A stretch of 20,700 nt of DNA from Bacteroidales bacterium. GTDB lineage: Bacteria > Bacteroidota > Bacteroidia > Bacteroidales > Muribaculaceae. Position 1 is the first letter of the stretch. Each line of letters opens with the position of its first letter. Position numbers and translations under genes: made by a program. Positions 6,603-14,433 of the stretch are shown one piece after another. The notes beneath the pieces were generated by a model. That model worked only from the letters and a program-made list of their open reading frames with translations, made no database searches and was not told the DNA's origin. Where the stretch lies: NCBI GenBank assembly GCA_004554255.1, contig SFNC01000027.1, positions 1-20,700 on the forward strand, given 5' to 3'.

Positions 6603-7019
6603 ATGGATTACAGTGATATTATAGGACTGCCTCATCATGTTTCCGCGACAAGGAAGCCCATGTCGCTACGGGATCGCGCCGCTCAGTTTGCGCCGTTTGC
6701 CGCCCTTAACGGATACGAGGACGCCATTACTGAAACTGCGCGTAACACATCGGACTATCCCGAGCTGTCCGTGTGGCAGATGCAGGAACTGTCACGGAAA
6801 CTGGCGTATGCTATGTCTTTTGCCGATCCCCCCGAGATAGACATTACTTATTTCGTCCCGGACAAATTGAAGTCGGGCGGTGCCTACGTAACACTGAGAG
6901 CCGCTATCAAGAAGGTGGACGCATGCCTGAACACGCTCACGTTTACCGACAAGACGCAGATTGCGCTGACTGCCGTCTGCGACATTAATGGCGAAATTTT
7001 CAGCGAGATAGACTTGTAG
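6603..7019 (+). CDS. YolD-like protein
   Basis: A 138-residue protein with the YolD-like signature: MSLRDRAAQFAPFAALNGYE at 20-39, a helical stretch with ELSVWQMQELSRKLAYA, then ITYFVPDKLKSGGAYVTLRA (81-100) and a closing segment with FTDKTQIALTAVCDINGEIF. YolD-like proteins are found beside Y-family polymerases in Firmicutes and have been proposed to play a UmuD-like accessory role; that role is prediction. Here the gene follows the polymerase by 8 bases on the same strand and almost certainly shares its transcript. No serine-lysine LexA/UmuD protease pair is evident. Downstream are 214 bases of non-coding sequence and a terminator. Confidence 0.85.
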   Translation: MDYSDIIGLPHHVSATRKPMSLRDRAAQFAPFAALNGYEDAITETARNTSDYPELSVWQMQELSRKLAYAMSFADPPEIDITYFVPDKLKSGGAYVTLRAAIKKVDACLNTLTFTDKTQIALTAVCDINGEIFSEIDL

Positions 7020-7362
7020 GTGTTATAAAATGTTAATAGGGTAAGGTGTAAATACTGCGTTATGTTAATGTAAGTTAATTATGTCGGGCCGGATTAAACC
7101 GGAAGGCCGTGTAGATGTCAAAATGTCAGAAAACTTCAAAAACAGCTTTTCTACCATTTAGCAGTTCAAATGGGGACCAAAGATGAAATCCCCAGGCAAA
7201 ATAAAAGAATAATTGTTTCATAATTGAGATTTTAAAAGGCCTGACGCCCCGCTCTCTGAGAAAGAAAGCGAGGCGTCCGGCTTTTTGTATGTAGTCTCGG
7301 CGGCAGCATGCCGCGGCACATCCGGTGGGCGGCAGGATACCGCCACTCCATAGGGGAAATCG
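7020..7362. other. Non-coding gap between convergent operons
   Basis: No credible gene lies in these 343 bases. The part after the YolD stop is AT-rich and holds two small potential hairpins: CCGG-6-CCGG at 7089-7102 and TGGGGA/TCCCCA at 7171-7194. The right part has the bidirectional terminator (7234-7286) and two GC-rich hairpins, GCGGCA/TGCCGC at 7300-7314 and GGCGG/CCGCC near 7330-7345, probably in the 3' end of the barrel-protein transcript. Confidence 0.6.
7234..7286. terminator. Bidirectional intrinsic terminator
   Basis: The arms starting AAAAGGCCTGACGCC and ending GGCGTCCGGCTTTTT pair over more than 20 positions with three mismatches and one G-T pair. Runs of A on the left and T on the right (CTTTTTG at 7281-7287) make it work on both strands. 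It separates the rightward YolD gene from the leftward barrel gene. Confidence 0.85.
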
Positions 7363-8049
7363 TTATTTTAGGCGGAAGTTGTAGCCGGCGGTGATGGCAA
7401 GGTTCATGGAGCGGGATGCGGAGAAGGTGTCGGCTTTGGAGGATGGGTAGATGTTGCCCAGGCCGTAGTAGAAGCGGGCTTCGATGTATACGCTGTGGCG
7501 GGGACGGATGTAGTATTCGGCGCCGAGTCCGGCGGTGATGCCGTAGTCAAAGCGCGAGTGGATGTCCATGGACATTTGCTCGCAGTGGCGCGAGGCGGGG
7601 ATGCCGGCGGCCTGCGGGTTGCGATAGTCGAAATTGGACGAGATGTTGTCGGACACCATATAGGAGAACTCGGGGCCCAGGTTCACGAAGAATTTGAAGC
7701 GTCGCGGCCCGAAGTATATGTGCGTCATCAGTGGTATGGACACGTAAGTGAGGCTGCGGGAGTACTGCAGCTCGGGATGCTCGTCGAAAGACTCGGCCCA
7801 TCCGCGCTGTACGATGTTGAGCTCGCCGATAAGTCCGAAAATCTTCTCCTCGGCATATCGTGCCTGTATACCCATGGTCAGGCCGTTTGCCCACTTCTGG
7901 GAGATGGAGGGAGAGAATGACATCTGCGACATTGACATGCCGGCGTGTCCGCCCACGGAGATGTGGGGTTTGTAGTGTGTCTCGGCGTTTGCACAGGGAG
8001 CCACGGCGAGCATGGCGGCAGCGATGGCGGTAGTGAGTAACTTTTTCAT
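7363..8049 (-). CDS. Outer-membrane beta-barrel protein, PorT-like
   Basis: A 228-residue secreted protein. It has a clear signal peptide (MKKLLTTAIAAAMLAVAPCANA, cut after residue 22). The mature part is alternating hydrophobic/aromatic strands (YVSIPLMTHIYFG, FKFFVNLGPEFSYMVSD, FDYGITAGLGAEYYI, VYIEARFYYGLGNIY) and ends in a strand with AITAGYNFRLK. This is the pattern of small eight-to-ten-strand barrels (PorT/OMP_b-brl_2 families) of Bacteroidetes. Specific function is unknown. It starts 4 bases after the stop of the LysM-binding protein gene, so the two form an operon and may work together at the envelope. Confidence 0.8.
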   Translation of the reverse strand: MKKLLTTAIAAAMLAVAPCANAETHYKPHISVGGHAGMSMSQMSFSPSISQKWANGLTMGIQARYAEEKIFGLIGELNIVQRGWAESFDEHPELQYSRSLTYVSIPLMTHIYFGPRRFKFFVNLGPEFSYMVSDNISSNFDYRNPQAAGIPASRHCEQMSMDIHSRFDYGITAGLGAEYYIRPRHSVYIEARFYYGLGNIYPSSKADTFSASRSMNLAITAGYNFRLK

Positions 8050-8053
8050 GGCC

Positions 8054-9616
8054 TTATTCCACTACGCGTGCGTCAATCATTCCACCGGGCATGTATCCGA
8101 TGATGTACATGGCATTGTTTACGGCTCCCGAGCCTGAACCGATGCGCTGGAGCGAGAACGTGGACTGTACGCCGTTCCAAGATGCGGGCATCTGTGTGTC
8201 CGGGCGGAAGGAGTATCCGTTGGCCAGGTTGTTGAAGATGAAGCATCCGGTGTCGAATCCCCACAGCGCCTGGGATGGCAGACCATCCATCTGTTCGCAG
8301 CCGTACCAGTGGCGGAAGGAGGCCAGGACGTCGGCGGCGTTGTACGACTCGGTGTCGGGGTTGAAGCGCGAGTATATGTACGCCTCAATGTCGTGGAGCA
8401 GAGCCTTGGTGTCGGTCTTGAATGTCACCCATTCCGGGTACCCGAACACGCGTACACCGGTGCTGCCGAGGTTGTCGCTGCGGTACTTGGCGAGGGCGTG
8501 TGCAAAGCGGTTGAACTCGGTGTGTGTGGCGGAGTTGGGGATGAAGATGTAGTTCTGTCCTCCGGCGGGGAGCACGGCGAGGTCATCGGCGGTAAGAGCT
8601 CCAGAGTAGCTGATGGAGAGGGGAGTGAAGCCCGCGGAGGTGAGTGCTGCGGAGGCGGCGTCGGCAAAGGCCTTCTTGTCCGAGTTGCGGTCAGAGACGA
8701 GCATCACGGGTGTGAGGTTGTCGCGGCGGCACATCTCTATCAGCTGCTCTACGGCGACGGACGTCATGTCAATGCTGGGGATGTTACCGGAGAGCAGGTA
8801 TGGGTTGGTCTGATACAGCGAGTCGCGGACCACGAAGTTGTTGAGGACGGGCACACCGTGCTCGTGGCCGTACTCGGCGAGGATTGCAAGATGCTCGGCA
8901 TTGTCCGGGGCGATGATTATGTCGGCACCGGGGAGCTGTGTTTCCTGTGCGAGGTAGTTGCGGAGGCGGTCGGTGTTGTTACGGGTGTCGTAGACGAGGA
9001 GCCGCGTCTCGGGAATGAGCATCTGCATGGTGTCTGCGGCCAGGAGGAATCCGCGGTAGAAGTCGGTGGTGAGTTGCGCCTGTCGTGTCGCCTTGCCCTC
9101 GAGCATAAACGGCTGTATGATGGCGATGGTGAGCGGGTGGACGGTGTCCTCGGTAGGCGGCAGGGGAGCCTCGGATGTGTTCACGTCCGGGTCAAGCTGT
9201 CGTGTGGGATCCTCCGGGGTGGTGTCGGTGTTGTCGGTGCGGACTTCTGAGACCGGCTTCGTGGTCTCGGCGGCCGGTTGACGTTCATCTCGCGGCTGCG
9301 GCTCATCCTGAGGGCGGTTTGCTTTGCGCCAGCCGTCGTCCTCGGAGGCGGAGGGAGTGGCGGCGGTGCTTCGTCCGGGGATTATGATGACTTGCCCGGC
9401 CTTCAGGCCGTTGCGTACAGAGGGATTGTATGCCGCGATGGAGTCGGGCGATACATTATATCTGTGCGAGATGCCGTAGAGGGTCTCTCCCCGCTCAACG
9501 GTATGTACTATGCGCGCGGTAGACGCCGACTGCGCCATGGCGGCGGTCGCACACGTCACCATCAGCGCCAGGGCCACCATCAGCCCCGTCAGGTTTCTAT
9601 GTGTCATGTTGCTCAT
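8054..9616 (-). CDS. LysM domain plus periplasmic-binding-like protein
   Basis: A 520-residue exported protein. Residues 1-29 form a signal peptide ending AMAQS. A single LysM domain follows (about 37-80: VERGETLYGISHRYNVSPDSI ... GLKAGQVIIIP, split here), which binds peptidoglycan. Residues 81-160 are a Pro/Thr/Glu-rich linker. From about 160 on comes a type I periplasmic-binding fold: LTIAIIQPFMLEG, DFYRGFLLAADTM, ADIIIAPDNAEHLAILAEYG, VPVLNNFVVRD, and a second lobe with LTPVMLVSDRNSD. Similar LysM/binding-fold proteins are common in Bacteroidales; ligand unknown, and no ABC permease genes are adjacent. ATG codons at 9616 and 9607 are both possible starts. Confidence 0.85.
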   Translation of the reverse strand: MSNMTHRNLTGLMVALALMVTCATAAMAQSASTARIVHTVERGETLYGISHRYNVSPDSIAAYNPSVRNGLKAGQVIIIPGRSTAATPSASEDDGWRKANRPQDEPQPRDERQPAAETTKPVSEVRTDNTDTTPEDPTRQLDPDVNTSEAPLPPTEDTVHPLTIAIIQPFMLEGKATRQAQLTTDFYRGFLLAADTMQMLIPETRLLVYDTRNNTDRLRNYLAQETQLPGADIIIAPDNAEHLAILAEYGHEHGVPVLNNFVVRDSLYQTNPYLLSGNIPSIDMTSVAVEQLIEMCRRDNLTPVMLVSDRNSDKKAFADAASAALTSAGFTPLSISYSGALTADDLAVLPAGGQNYIFIPNSATHTEFNRFAHALAKYRSDNLGSTGVRVFGYPEWVTFKTDTKALLHDIEAYIYSRFNPDTESYNAADVLASFRHWYGCEQMDGLPSQALWGFDTGCFIFNNLANGYSFRPDTQMPASWNGVQSTFSLQRIGSGSGAVNNAMYIIGYMPGGMIDARVVE

Positions 9617-9629
9617 ATAATATAATGTG

Positions 9630-9637
9630 CAAAGTTA
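9630..9637 (-). promoter_or_regulatory. -7 box of the LysM-barrel operon
   Basis: Read on the minus strand this is TAACTTTG, an exact TAnnTTTG match, 13 bases before the ATG at 9616. The -33 element is not evident. Confidence 0.5.
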
Positions 9638-9728
9638 GTAATTTTTTGGGAACTTACGGCTATCAGGGTGCTAAAATGATGTCGGGGCATCCGCGAAATG
9701 TAAAATAATTTAAAAATATGCAGATTTA

Positions 9729-9761
9729 TTGTGCGTATGTCGCCAAAAGTTTATAACTTTG
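9729..9761 (+). promoter_or_regulatory. Promoter of the bamD-rpoZ operon
   Basis: TAACTTTG at 9754-9761 is an exact -7 match; TTG at 9729-9731 is 22 bases upstream, slightly wider than usual. The leader to the ATG at 9802 would be about 35 bases. Confidence 0.5.
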
Positions 9762-9801
9762 TAGCTTGAAAAGTGTGTGACATCAGACATTAACATTAAA
9801 T

Positions 9802-10620
9802 ATGCGCATAATATCTCGTCTTTTTGTACTATCTGTGCTTGTAGCGGCAATGTCGGTACTGACAGGTTGCGGCGAGTACGTGAAGGTGCAGAAAAGTAAC
9901 GATTTTGAATATAAGTTCGAGTATGCCAAGCGTGCATTCGCGGAGAAAAAGTACCAGCAGGCAGCCACTTTGCTCAAGGACTGCATCACTGTCTTCAAGG
10001 GCAGTGACAAGGCCGAGGAGTCGCTGTATCTGCTTGCCATGAGCTGCTTCGAGAACAAGGACTACATCAGCTCGGGTGCCTATTTCCAGAAGTACTACGA
10101 GCGTTATCCCAAGGGTAAGTACACCGAGCCCGCCCGCTACTACTGCGGATATGGCTACTATCTGGAGTCGCCCGACCCTCAGCTTGACCAGACCAACACC
10201 ATCAAGGCCATAGAAGAACTTCAGGCATTCCTGGACTACTTCCCCCGCTCCGAGAAGGTGCCCCAGGCTCAGAATGTAATCTTTGAGCTCCAGGACAAGC
10301 TCACTCTCAAGCAGTTGCAGAACGCACAGCTGTACTACAACTTGGGCAACTACATGGGTAACAACTATGAGAGCGCCATTATCGTTGCCAAGAACGCCAT
10401 TAAGGACTATCCATACTCCAAATATAAGGAGGACCTGGAGCTGCTTGTGCTCAAGGCCAAATTCCAGGAGGCGGACAACTCTATTGATGAGCGCAAGGCC
10501 GACCGTTTCCGCGACGTTGTGGACGAGTACTATAGCTTTGTAAACAACTATCCCGACAGCCCCAATCGCAAAGAGGCCGAGAATATCCTGCGTATCGCCC
10601 AGAAATACGTAAAAGACTGA
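9802..10620 (+). CDS. bamD: Outer membrane assembly lipoprotein BamD
   Basis: BamD is the periplasmic TPR lipoprotein of the BAM complex that inserts beta-barrel proteins into the outer membrane. The 272-residue product has a lipoprotein signal with lipobox LTGCG; C23 is the lipidated residue. The rest is five TPR-like helix pairs, including FEYAKRAFAEKKYQQAATLL, ESLYLLAMSCFENKDYISSG and a closing YYSFVNNYPDSPNRKEAENI (20 residues), as in Bacteroidetes BamD. Length fits the family (about 245-280). The omega-like RNA polymerase gene follows after 29 bases, an arrangement I recall from other Bacteroidales. Confidence 0.92.
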   Translation: MRIISRLFVLSVLVAAMSVLTGCGEYVKVQKSNDFEYKFEYAKRAFAEKKYQQAATLLKDCITVFKGSDKAEESLYLLAMSCFENKDYISSGAYFQKYYERYPKGKYTEPARYYCGYGYYLESPDPQLDQTNTIKAIEELQAFLDYFPRSEKVPQAQNVIFELQDKLTLKQLQNAQLYYNLGNYMGNNYESAIIVAKNAIKDYPYSKYKEDLELLVLKAKFQEADNSIDERKADRFRDVVDEYYSFVNNYPDSPNRKEAENILRIAQKYVKD

Positions 10621-10649
10621 CAGTAAAAAACAACTCATTGCAAGATAAA

Positions 10650-10988
10650 ATGGATTATAAGAAGACCAACGCACCACTGAACACGGTAACACGTGACCTC
10701 ATTAAACTCTCCCAAGACACCAACAACGTTTACGAGACGGTGTGTATTATCGCAAAACGCGCAGATCAGATTGCCGCCGAGATGAAGCAGGACCTGGAAA
10801 AGAAACTCCAGGAGTTTGCCTCGCTGAACGACAATCTGGAGGAGGTCTCTGAAAACCGCGAGCAGATAGAAATCTCTCGCTACTACGAGAAACTTCCCAA
10901 GCCCGTACTTATCGCCACTCAGGAGTATGTGGACCACAAACTGCGTTTCCGCAACCCCGAGAAAGACAAACTCAACTTAGACAACTGA
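10650..10988 (+). CDS. rpoZ: RNA polymerase omega subunit, Rpb6-like (Bacteroidetes type)
   Basis: A small 112-residue protein of the family annotated as RNA polymerase Rpb6/omega in Bacteroidetes; omega helps assemble and stabilise the polymerase core. Recognised by MDYKKTNAP at the start, TVTRDLIKLSQDTNNVYETV, IIAKRADQI, the coiled-coil-like EMKQDLEKKLQEFA, and NREQIEISRYYEKLPKPVLI followed by ATQEYV. An upstream TTG at 10638 is in frame, but ATG 10650 starts the conserved sequence and is preferred. It is cotranscribed with bamD. After it come a hairpin and a tetranucleotide repeat. Confidence 0.85.
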   Translation: MDYKKTNAPLNTVTRDLIKLSQDTNNVYETVCIIAKRADQIAAEMKQDLEKKLQEFASLNDNLEEVSENREQIEISRYYEKLPKPVLIATQEYVDHKLRFRNPEKDKLNLDN

Positions 10989-11007
10989 TAATTAATTTTA
11001 CATATCG

Positions 11008-11071
<64 letters not shown>

Positions 11072-11178
11072 TGGTGAACGGACACATACGCCACATAAAA
11101 CACATCGCAACATACGCCACATAACCTCCATAATTCGCATGCAATGCCGCATTTGCGCAGATTTATCAGGGATAAGTA

Positions 11179-11208
11179 TTGGGGTGTTGGATTTTTTTTG
11201 TAATTTTG
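11179..11208 (+). promoter_or_regulatory. Promoter of the permease-ribBA operon
   Basis: TTG at 11179-11181, 19 bases, then TAATTTTG at 11201-11208, a good Bacteroidetes promoter with a run of eight T in the spacer. The leader to the first ATG would be about 85-90 bases. Confidence 0.65.
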
Positions 11209-11298
11209 TAAGTTGAAATGGTGTGCAGGGATGTTTGCGCTGTTTTGGCGCGTTTGCATGCTCCTTGTGATACATAATATTAACACATTTACAGACAG

Positions 11299-13173
11299 AT
11301 GGTTATAATGAAAAGGCTATATTCGTTCATGCTGCAGCGGTTTCTGCCGGTGTTGGCTATGACTTTCTTTATCTGTCTGTTTATTGTGATGATGCAGTTC
11401 CTGTTCAGGTATATCGACGACCTGGTGGGAAAAGGATTGGGCCTGGCCGTTGTGGGCGAGTTGTTCTGGTATGCCGCGCTGACGATGGTGCCCACCGCGC
11501 TGCCGCTTGCGGTGCTGTTGGCGTCGCTGATGACCTTCGGAAACCTCGGCGAGCACTTCGAGCTGACGGCCATGAAGAGTGCGGGTATCTCGCTGATTCG
11601 CATCATGCGGCCGCTGATAATCTTCATCGTCCTGGTCGCCATCGGCGCCTTCTTCTTCCAGAACAATGTGCTGCCCATCGCGCAGACCAAGATGTGGACG
11701 CTACTGTTCTCCATGAAGCAGAAAAGCCCGGAGGTGGAGATACCCGTAAAGTCGTTCTACGACGAGATTCCGGGCATGAACCTCTACGTTGAGGACAAAG
11801 ACCTGAACACCGGCATGCTGCACGATATGATAATCTACGATATCACCCGCGGCATGGACAATGCGAGAATAATCCTTGCCGACAGCGGCAAAATCAGCTT
11901 TACGAACGACCGCAGCCGCATCTTCCTGCAGCTGTACCACGGCGAGCTATTCGAGAACGTGCAGAATCAGAACATGGGCTTTGTGAGCCGCGGATATATG
12001 CCCTTCAGGCGAGAGAGTTTCCTGGAGAAGATGGTGTACATACCCTTCGACGCTAATTTTAACCGTCTGGACGAGAGTGGAATGCGCTCGCAATATATAG
12101 GTAAGAACATTGCCGAACTTACCGTTGCCATAGACTCCATACAGCAACGCGTGGACAGCATAGGCACCGTGTATGGCCGCGACATCAAGGAAACGTCATA
12201 CCTCGGCGTGCCGTACTATGCCACCGAAGTGCGCAACCACGAGGTGGTGAAAGTGCGCCGCCCGGAGGTGAAGGTCAAGCCGGGAGTGATAAACCTGGAT
12301 ACCCTCTTTGCCGGGTCGTCGCCCTCCAACGCCCGCTCCATTCTCACCACTGCCCTGGCAAAAGTGAAGCGAGCTCATGACGACCTGGAGTTCCGCAGCG
12401 TAGTCCTCACCGAGGAGCAGAAGCTGATGCGCCGCCACGACATAGAGCGGCAGAAGAAGTTCACTCTCTCCATCTCCATACTGCTCTTCTTCTTCATCGG
12501 CGGCCCCCTTGGCGCCATCATCAAGAAAGGCGGCCTGGGAACACCGTTGGTGATTTCCATAGGCCTGTTCATCGTGTATTTTATCTTTGACCAGGCTGGA
12601 TTTAAGATGGCCCGAGACGGACGCACGGCAGTGTGGACGGGCATCTGGCTGAGCACCATGGTGCTCCTGCCTTTGGGCGTGATATTCACCTACAAGGCCG
12701 TGAGGGATTCCAACGCCCTGGACCTTGACGGCTACGTGCGCTTCTTTGTGCGCCACCTGCACCTGAAGGGCAAGAAGTGGCGCCGCAACATCAAGAAGAA
12801 GGAGGTGGTGATTTACACCGTGAGCCCGCAGCAGATGACCGATGCCATTGATGCATTCACCGCAGCCATGGACGCCCGCATTAAGTATCGCAACAGCAAA
12901 CCGCTGTACCGCAGAGTGTTCATGGCCGTATTAAACGAGGATATGCTACAGCAGTACGAGAACATGATTGCCACCGTGTCCTACTCCGAGAACGACGACA
13001 TACTCAAGCTGCTGAACACCCTGCCGCTTGAGACCACCGACCGCCATATCTCTCTTGTCCGCGATGTATGCAACCGCATCCGCATCATCCTGAATCCCGC
13101 AACGGATAACACGGAGACGGACCCCGGCGACAGTAACACAATAACAGTAAACACAGCTCATGACAATGAATAA
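11299..13173 (+). CDS. LptF/LptG-type lipopolysaccharide export permease
   Basis: Inner-membrane permease of the Lpt machine, which extracts LPS and passes it to the periplasmic bridge. The 624-residue product has six predicted membrane helices, three at about 15-37, 55-78 and 103-121 and three at about 389-405, 415-432 and 446-465, around a large periplasmic domain. Typical motifs are LVGKGLGLAVVGELFWY, PLAVLLASLMTFGNLGEHFE and FFFIGGPLGAIIKKGGLGTP. The C-terminal tail after the last helix is about 155 residues, which proteobacterial LptF/G (about 360 residues) lack. F and G cannot be told apart here. ATG 11299 and ATG 11308 are both possible. The last 14 bases overlap ribBA. Confidence 0.9.
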   Translation: MVIMKRLYSFMLQRFLPVLAMTFFICLFIVMMQFLFRYIDDLVGKGLGLAVVGELFWYAALTMVPTALPLAVLLASLMTFGNLGEHFELTAMKSAGISLIRIMRPLIIFIVLVAIGAFFFQNNVLPIAQTKMWTLLFSMKQKSPEVEIPVKSFYDEIPGMNLYVEDKDLNTGMLHDMIIYDITRGMDNARIILADSGKISFTNDRSRIFLQLYHGELFENVQNQNMGFVSRGYMPFRRESFLEKMVYIPFDANFNRLDESGMRSQYIGKNIAELTVAIDSIQQRVDSIGTVYGRDIKETSYLGVPYYATEVRNHEVVKVRRPEVKVKPGVINLDTLFAGSSPSNARSILTTALAKVKRAHDDLEFRSVVLTEEQKLMRRHDIERQKKFTLSISILLFFFIGGPLGAIIKKGGLGTPLVISIGLFIVYFIFDQAGFKMARDGRTAVWTGIWLSTMVLLPLGVIFTYKAVRDSNALDLDGYVRFFVRHLHLKGKKWRRNIKKKEVVIYTVSPQQMTDAIDAFTAAMDARIKYRNSKPLYRRVFMAVLNEDMLQQYENMIATVSYSENDDILKLLNTLPLETTDRHISLVRDVCNRIRIILNPATDNTETDPGDSNTITVNTAHDNE

Positions 13174-14380
13174 GATAACACTCGACAGAATAGAAGACGC
13201 CATTGCCGACTTTGCCGCCGGCAAGATGGTGATTGTTGTTGATGACGAAGACCGCGAGAACGAGGGCGACATCATCATCGCCGCCGAGAAAATAACACCC
13301 GAGCAGGTGAATTTCATGCTCAAGAATGCCCGTGGCGTCCTTTGCGCGCCCATGACCATACAGCGTTGCGAGGAACTGCACCTCACACGCCAGGTGGAGG
13401 AAAACACCTCCATGCTCGGCACGCCGTTCACCATCACGGTGGACAAGCTGGAGGGCTGCACCACGGGAGTCTCCGCTGAGGACCGCTGCGCAACCCTGCG
13501 TGCCCTTGCCGACCCCGCAAGCGTCCCCGAGACCTTCGGCCGTCCGGGCCACGTAAACCCCCTGTACGCACAGAACCAGGGCGTGCTCAAGCGCGCCGGA
13601 CACACCGAGGCCGCCGTGGACCTCTGCCGCCTGGCCGGTCTGCAGCCTGTGGGTGTGCTGATGGAGATAATGAACGACGACGGCACCATGGCTCGTCTGC
13701 CCCAGCTGCGCAAGATGGCCGACGAATGGGGCCTGCATCTGGTGAGTATCCGAGACCTTATCCGCTACCGCCTGGAGCACGAGCAGTTGGTGGAGAAAGG
13801 CGAGGAAGTGAACATGCCCACTGCATACGGACACTTTCGCCTGATACCATTCCGCCAGAAGGACAACGGCCTGGAGCACATTGCGTTACTGAAAGGCGAC
13901 ATCGCGGGTTCCGACGACCCCGTGCTGGTGCGAGTGCACTCGTCATGCGCCACCGGCGACATATTCGCCTCGCAGCGTTGCGACTGCGGCGAGCAACTGC
14001 ACAACGCCATGCGCATGATAGAGAAAGAGGGACGCGGATGCGTGCTGTACCTCAATCAGGAGGGACGCGGAATCGGACTCATGGACAAGATTCGCGCATA
14101 CAAGCTGCAGGAGCAGGGCCTGGACACCGTTGACGCAAACCTGCACCTGGGACACCGTGCCGACGAGCGAGATTATGGCGTGGGCGCACAGATTCTGAAC
14201 ATGCTGGGAATACGCCGCATGCGCCTGCTCACCAACAACCCCGTCAAGCGAATCGGCCTGGAGGGATACGGCCTGGACGTGGTGGAGAACGTTCCCATAG
14301 AAGTGTCGCCCAACGAATATAACCGCTTCTACATGCACACCAAGAAAGAGCGCATGGGACACGACCTGAAACAGTGCTGA
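13160..14380 (+). CDS. ribBA: Bifunctional DHBP synthase / GTP cyclohydrolase II
   Basis: Two entry enzymes of riboflavin synthesis in one 406-residue protein. The RibB half (about 1-205) makes dihydroxybutanone phosphate from ribulose 5-phosphate; it has VVDDEDRENEGDI with the metal-binding acidic residues and RAGHTEAAVDL. The RibA half (about 210-400) opens GTP; it has the zinc site C263, C274, C276 in SSCATGDIFASQRCDCGEQL and the catalytic stretch YLNQEGRGIGL. Both halves look intact. The ATG at 13160 lies inside the end of the permease gene (14-base overlap), so translation is probably coupled; ATG 13166 is an alternative. FMN/FAD made from this pathway would serve the flavoprotein encoded at 17.7 kb, though no direct link is implied. 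Confidence 0.97.
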   Translation: MTMNKITLDRIEDAIADFAAGKMVIVVDDEDRENEGDIIIAAEKITPEQVNFMLKNARGVLCAPMTIQRCEELHLTRQVEENTSMLGTPFTITVDKLEGCTTGVSAEDRCATLRALADPASVPETFGRPGHVNPLYAQNQGVLKRAGHTEAAVDLCRLAGLQPVGVLMEIMNDDGTMARLPQLRKMADEWGLHLVSIRDLIRYRLEHEQLVEKGEEVNMPTAYGHFRLIPFRQKDNGLEHIALLKGDIAGSDDPVLVRVHSSCATGDIFASQRCDCGEQLHNAMRMIEKEGRGCVLYLNQEGRGIGLMDKIRAYKLQEQGLDTVDANLHLGHRADERDYGVGAQILNMLGIRRMRLLTNNPVKRIGLEGYGLDVVENVPIEVSPNEYNRFYMHTKKERMGHDLKQC

Positions 14381-14433
14381 CCCGCGCGCGTACATATTAT
14401 ATAGAATAAAAACTTTAAAATCCTCATATACTT

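Noticed and set aside
8309..9250. Long plus-strand frame of 313 codons
   Set aside because: It is opposite the LysM-binding protein gene and is Val/Gly-rich, as expected from the reverse of a GC-rich gene; the minus-strand gene has a signal peptide and known domains.
12196..12762. Minus-strand frame inside the permease gene
   Set aside because: His/Gly/Val-rich shadow of a gene with conserved membrane motifs.
13085..13879. Minus-strand frame of 264 codons inside ribBA
   Set aside because: Shadow of ribBA, whose catalytic motifs are intact on the plus strand.
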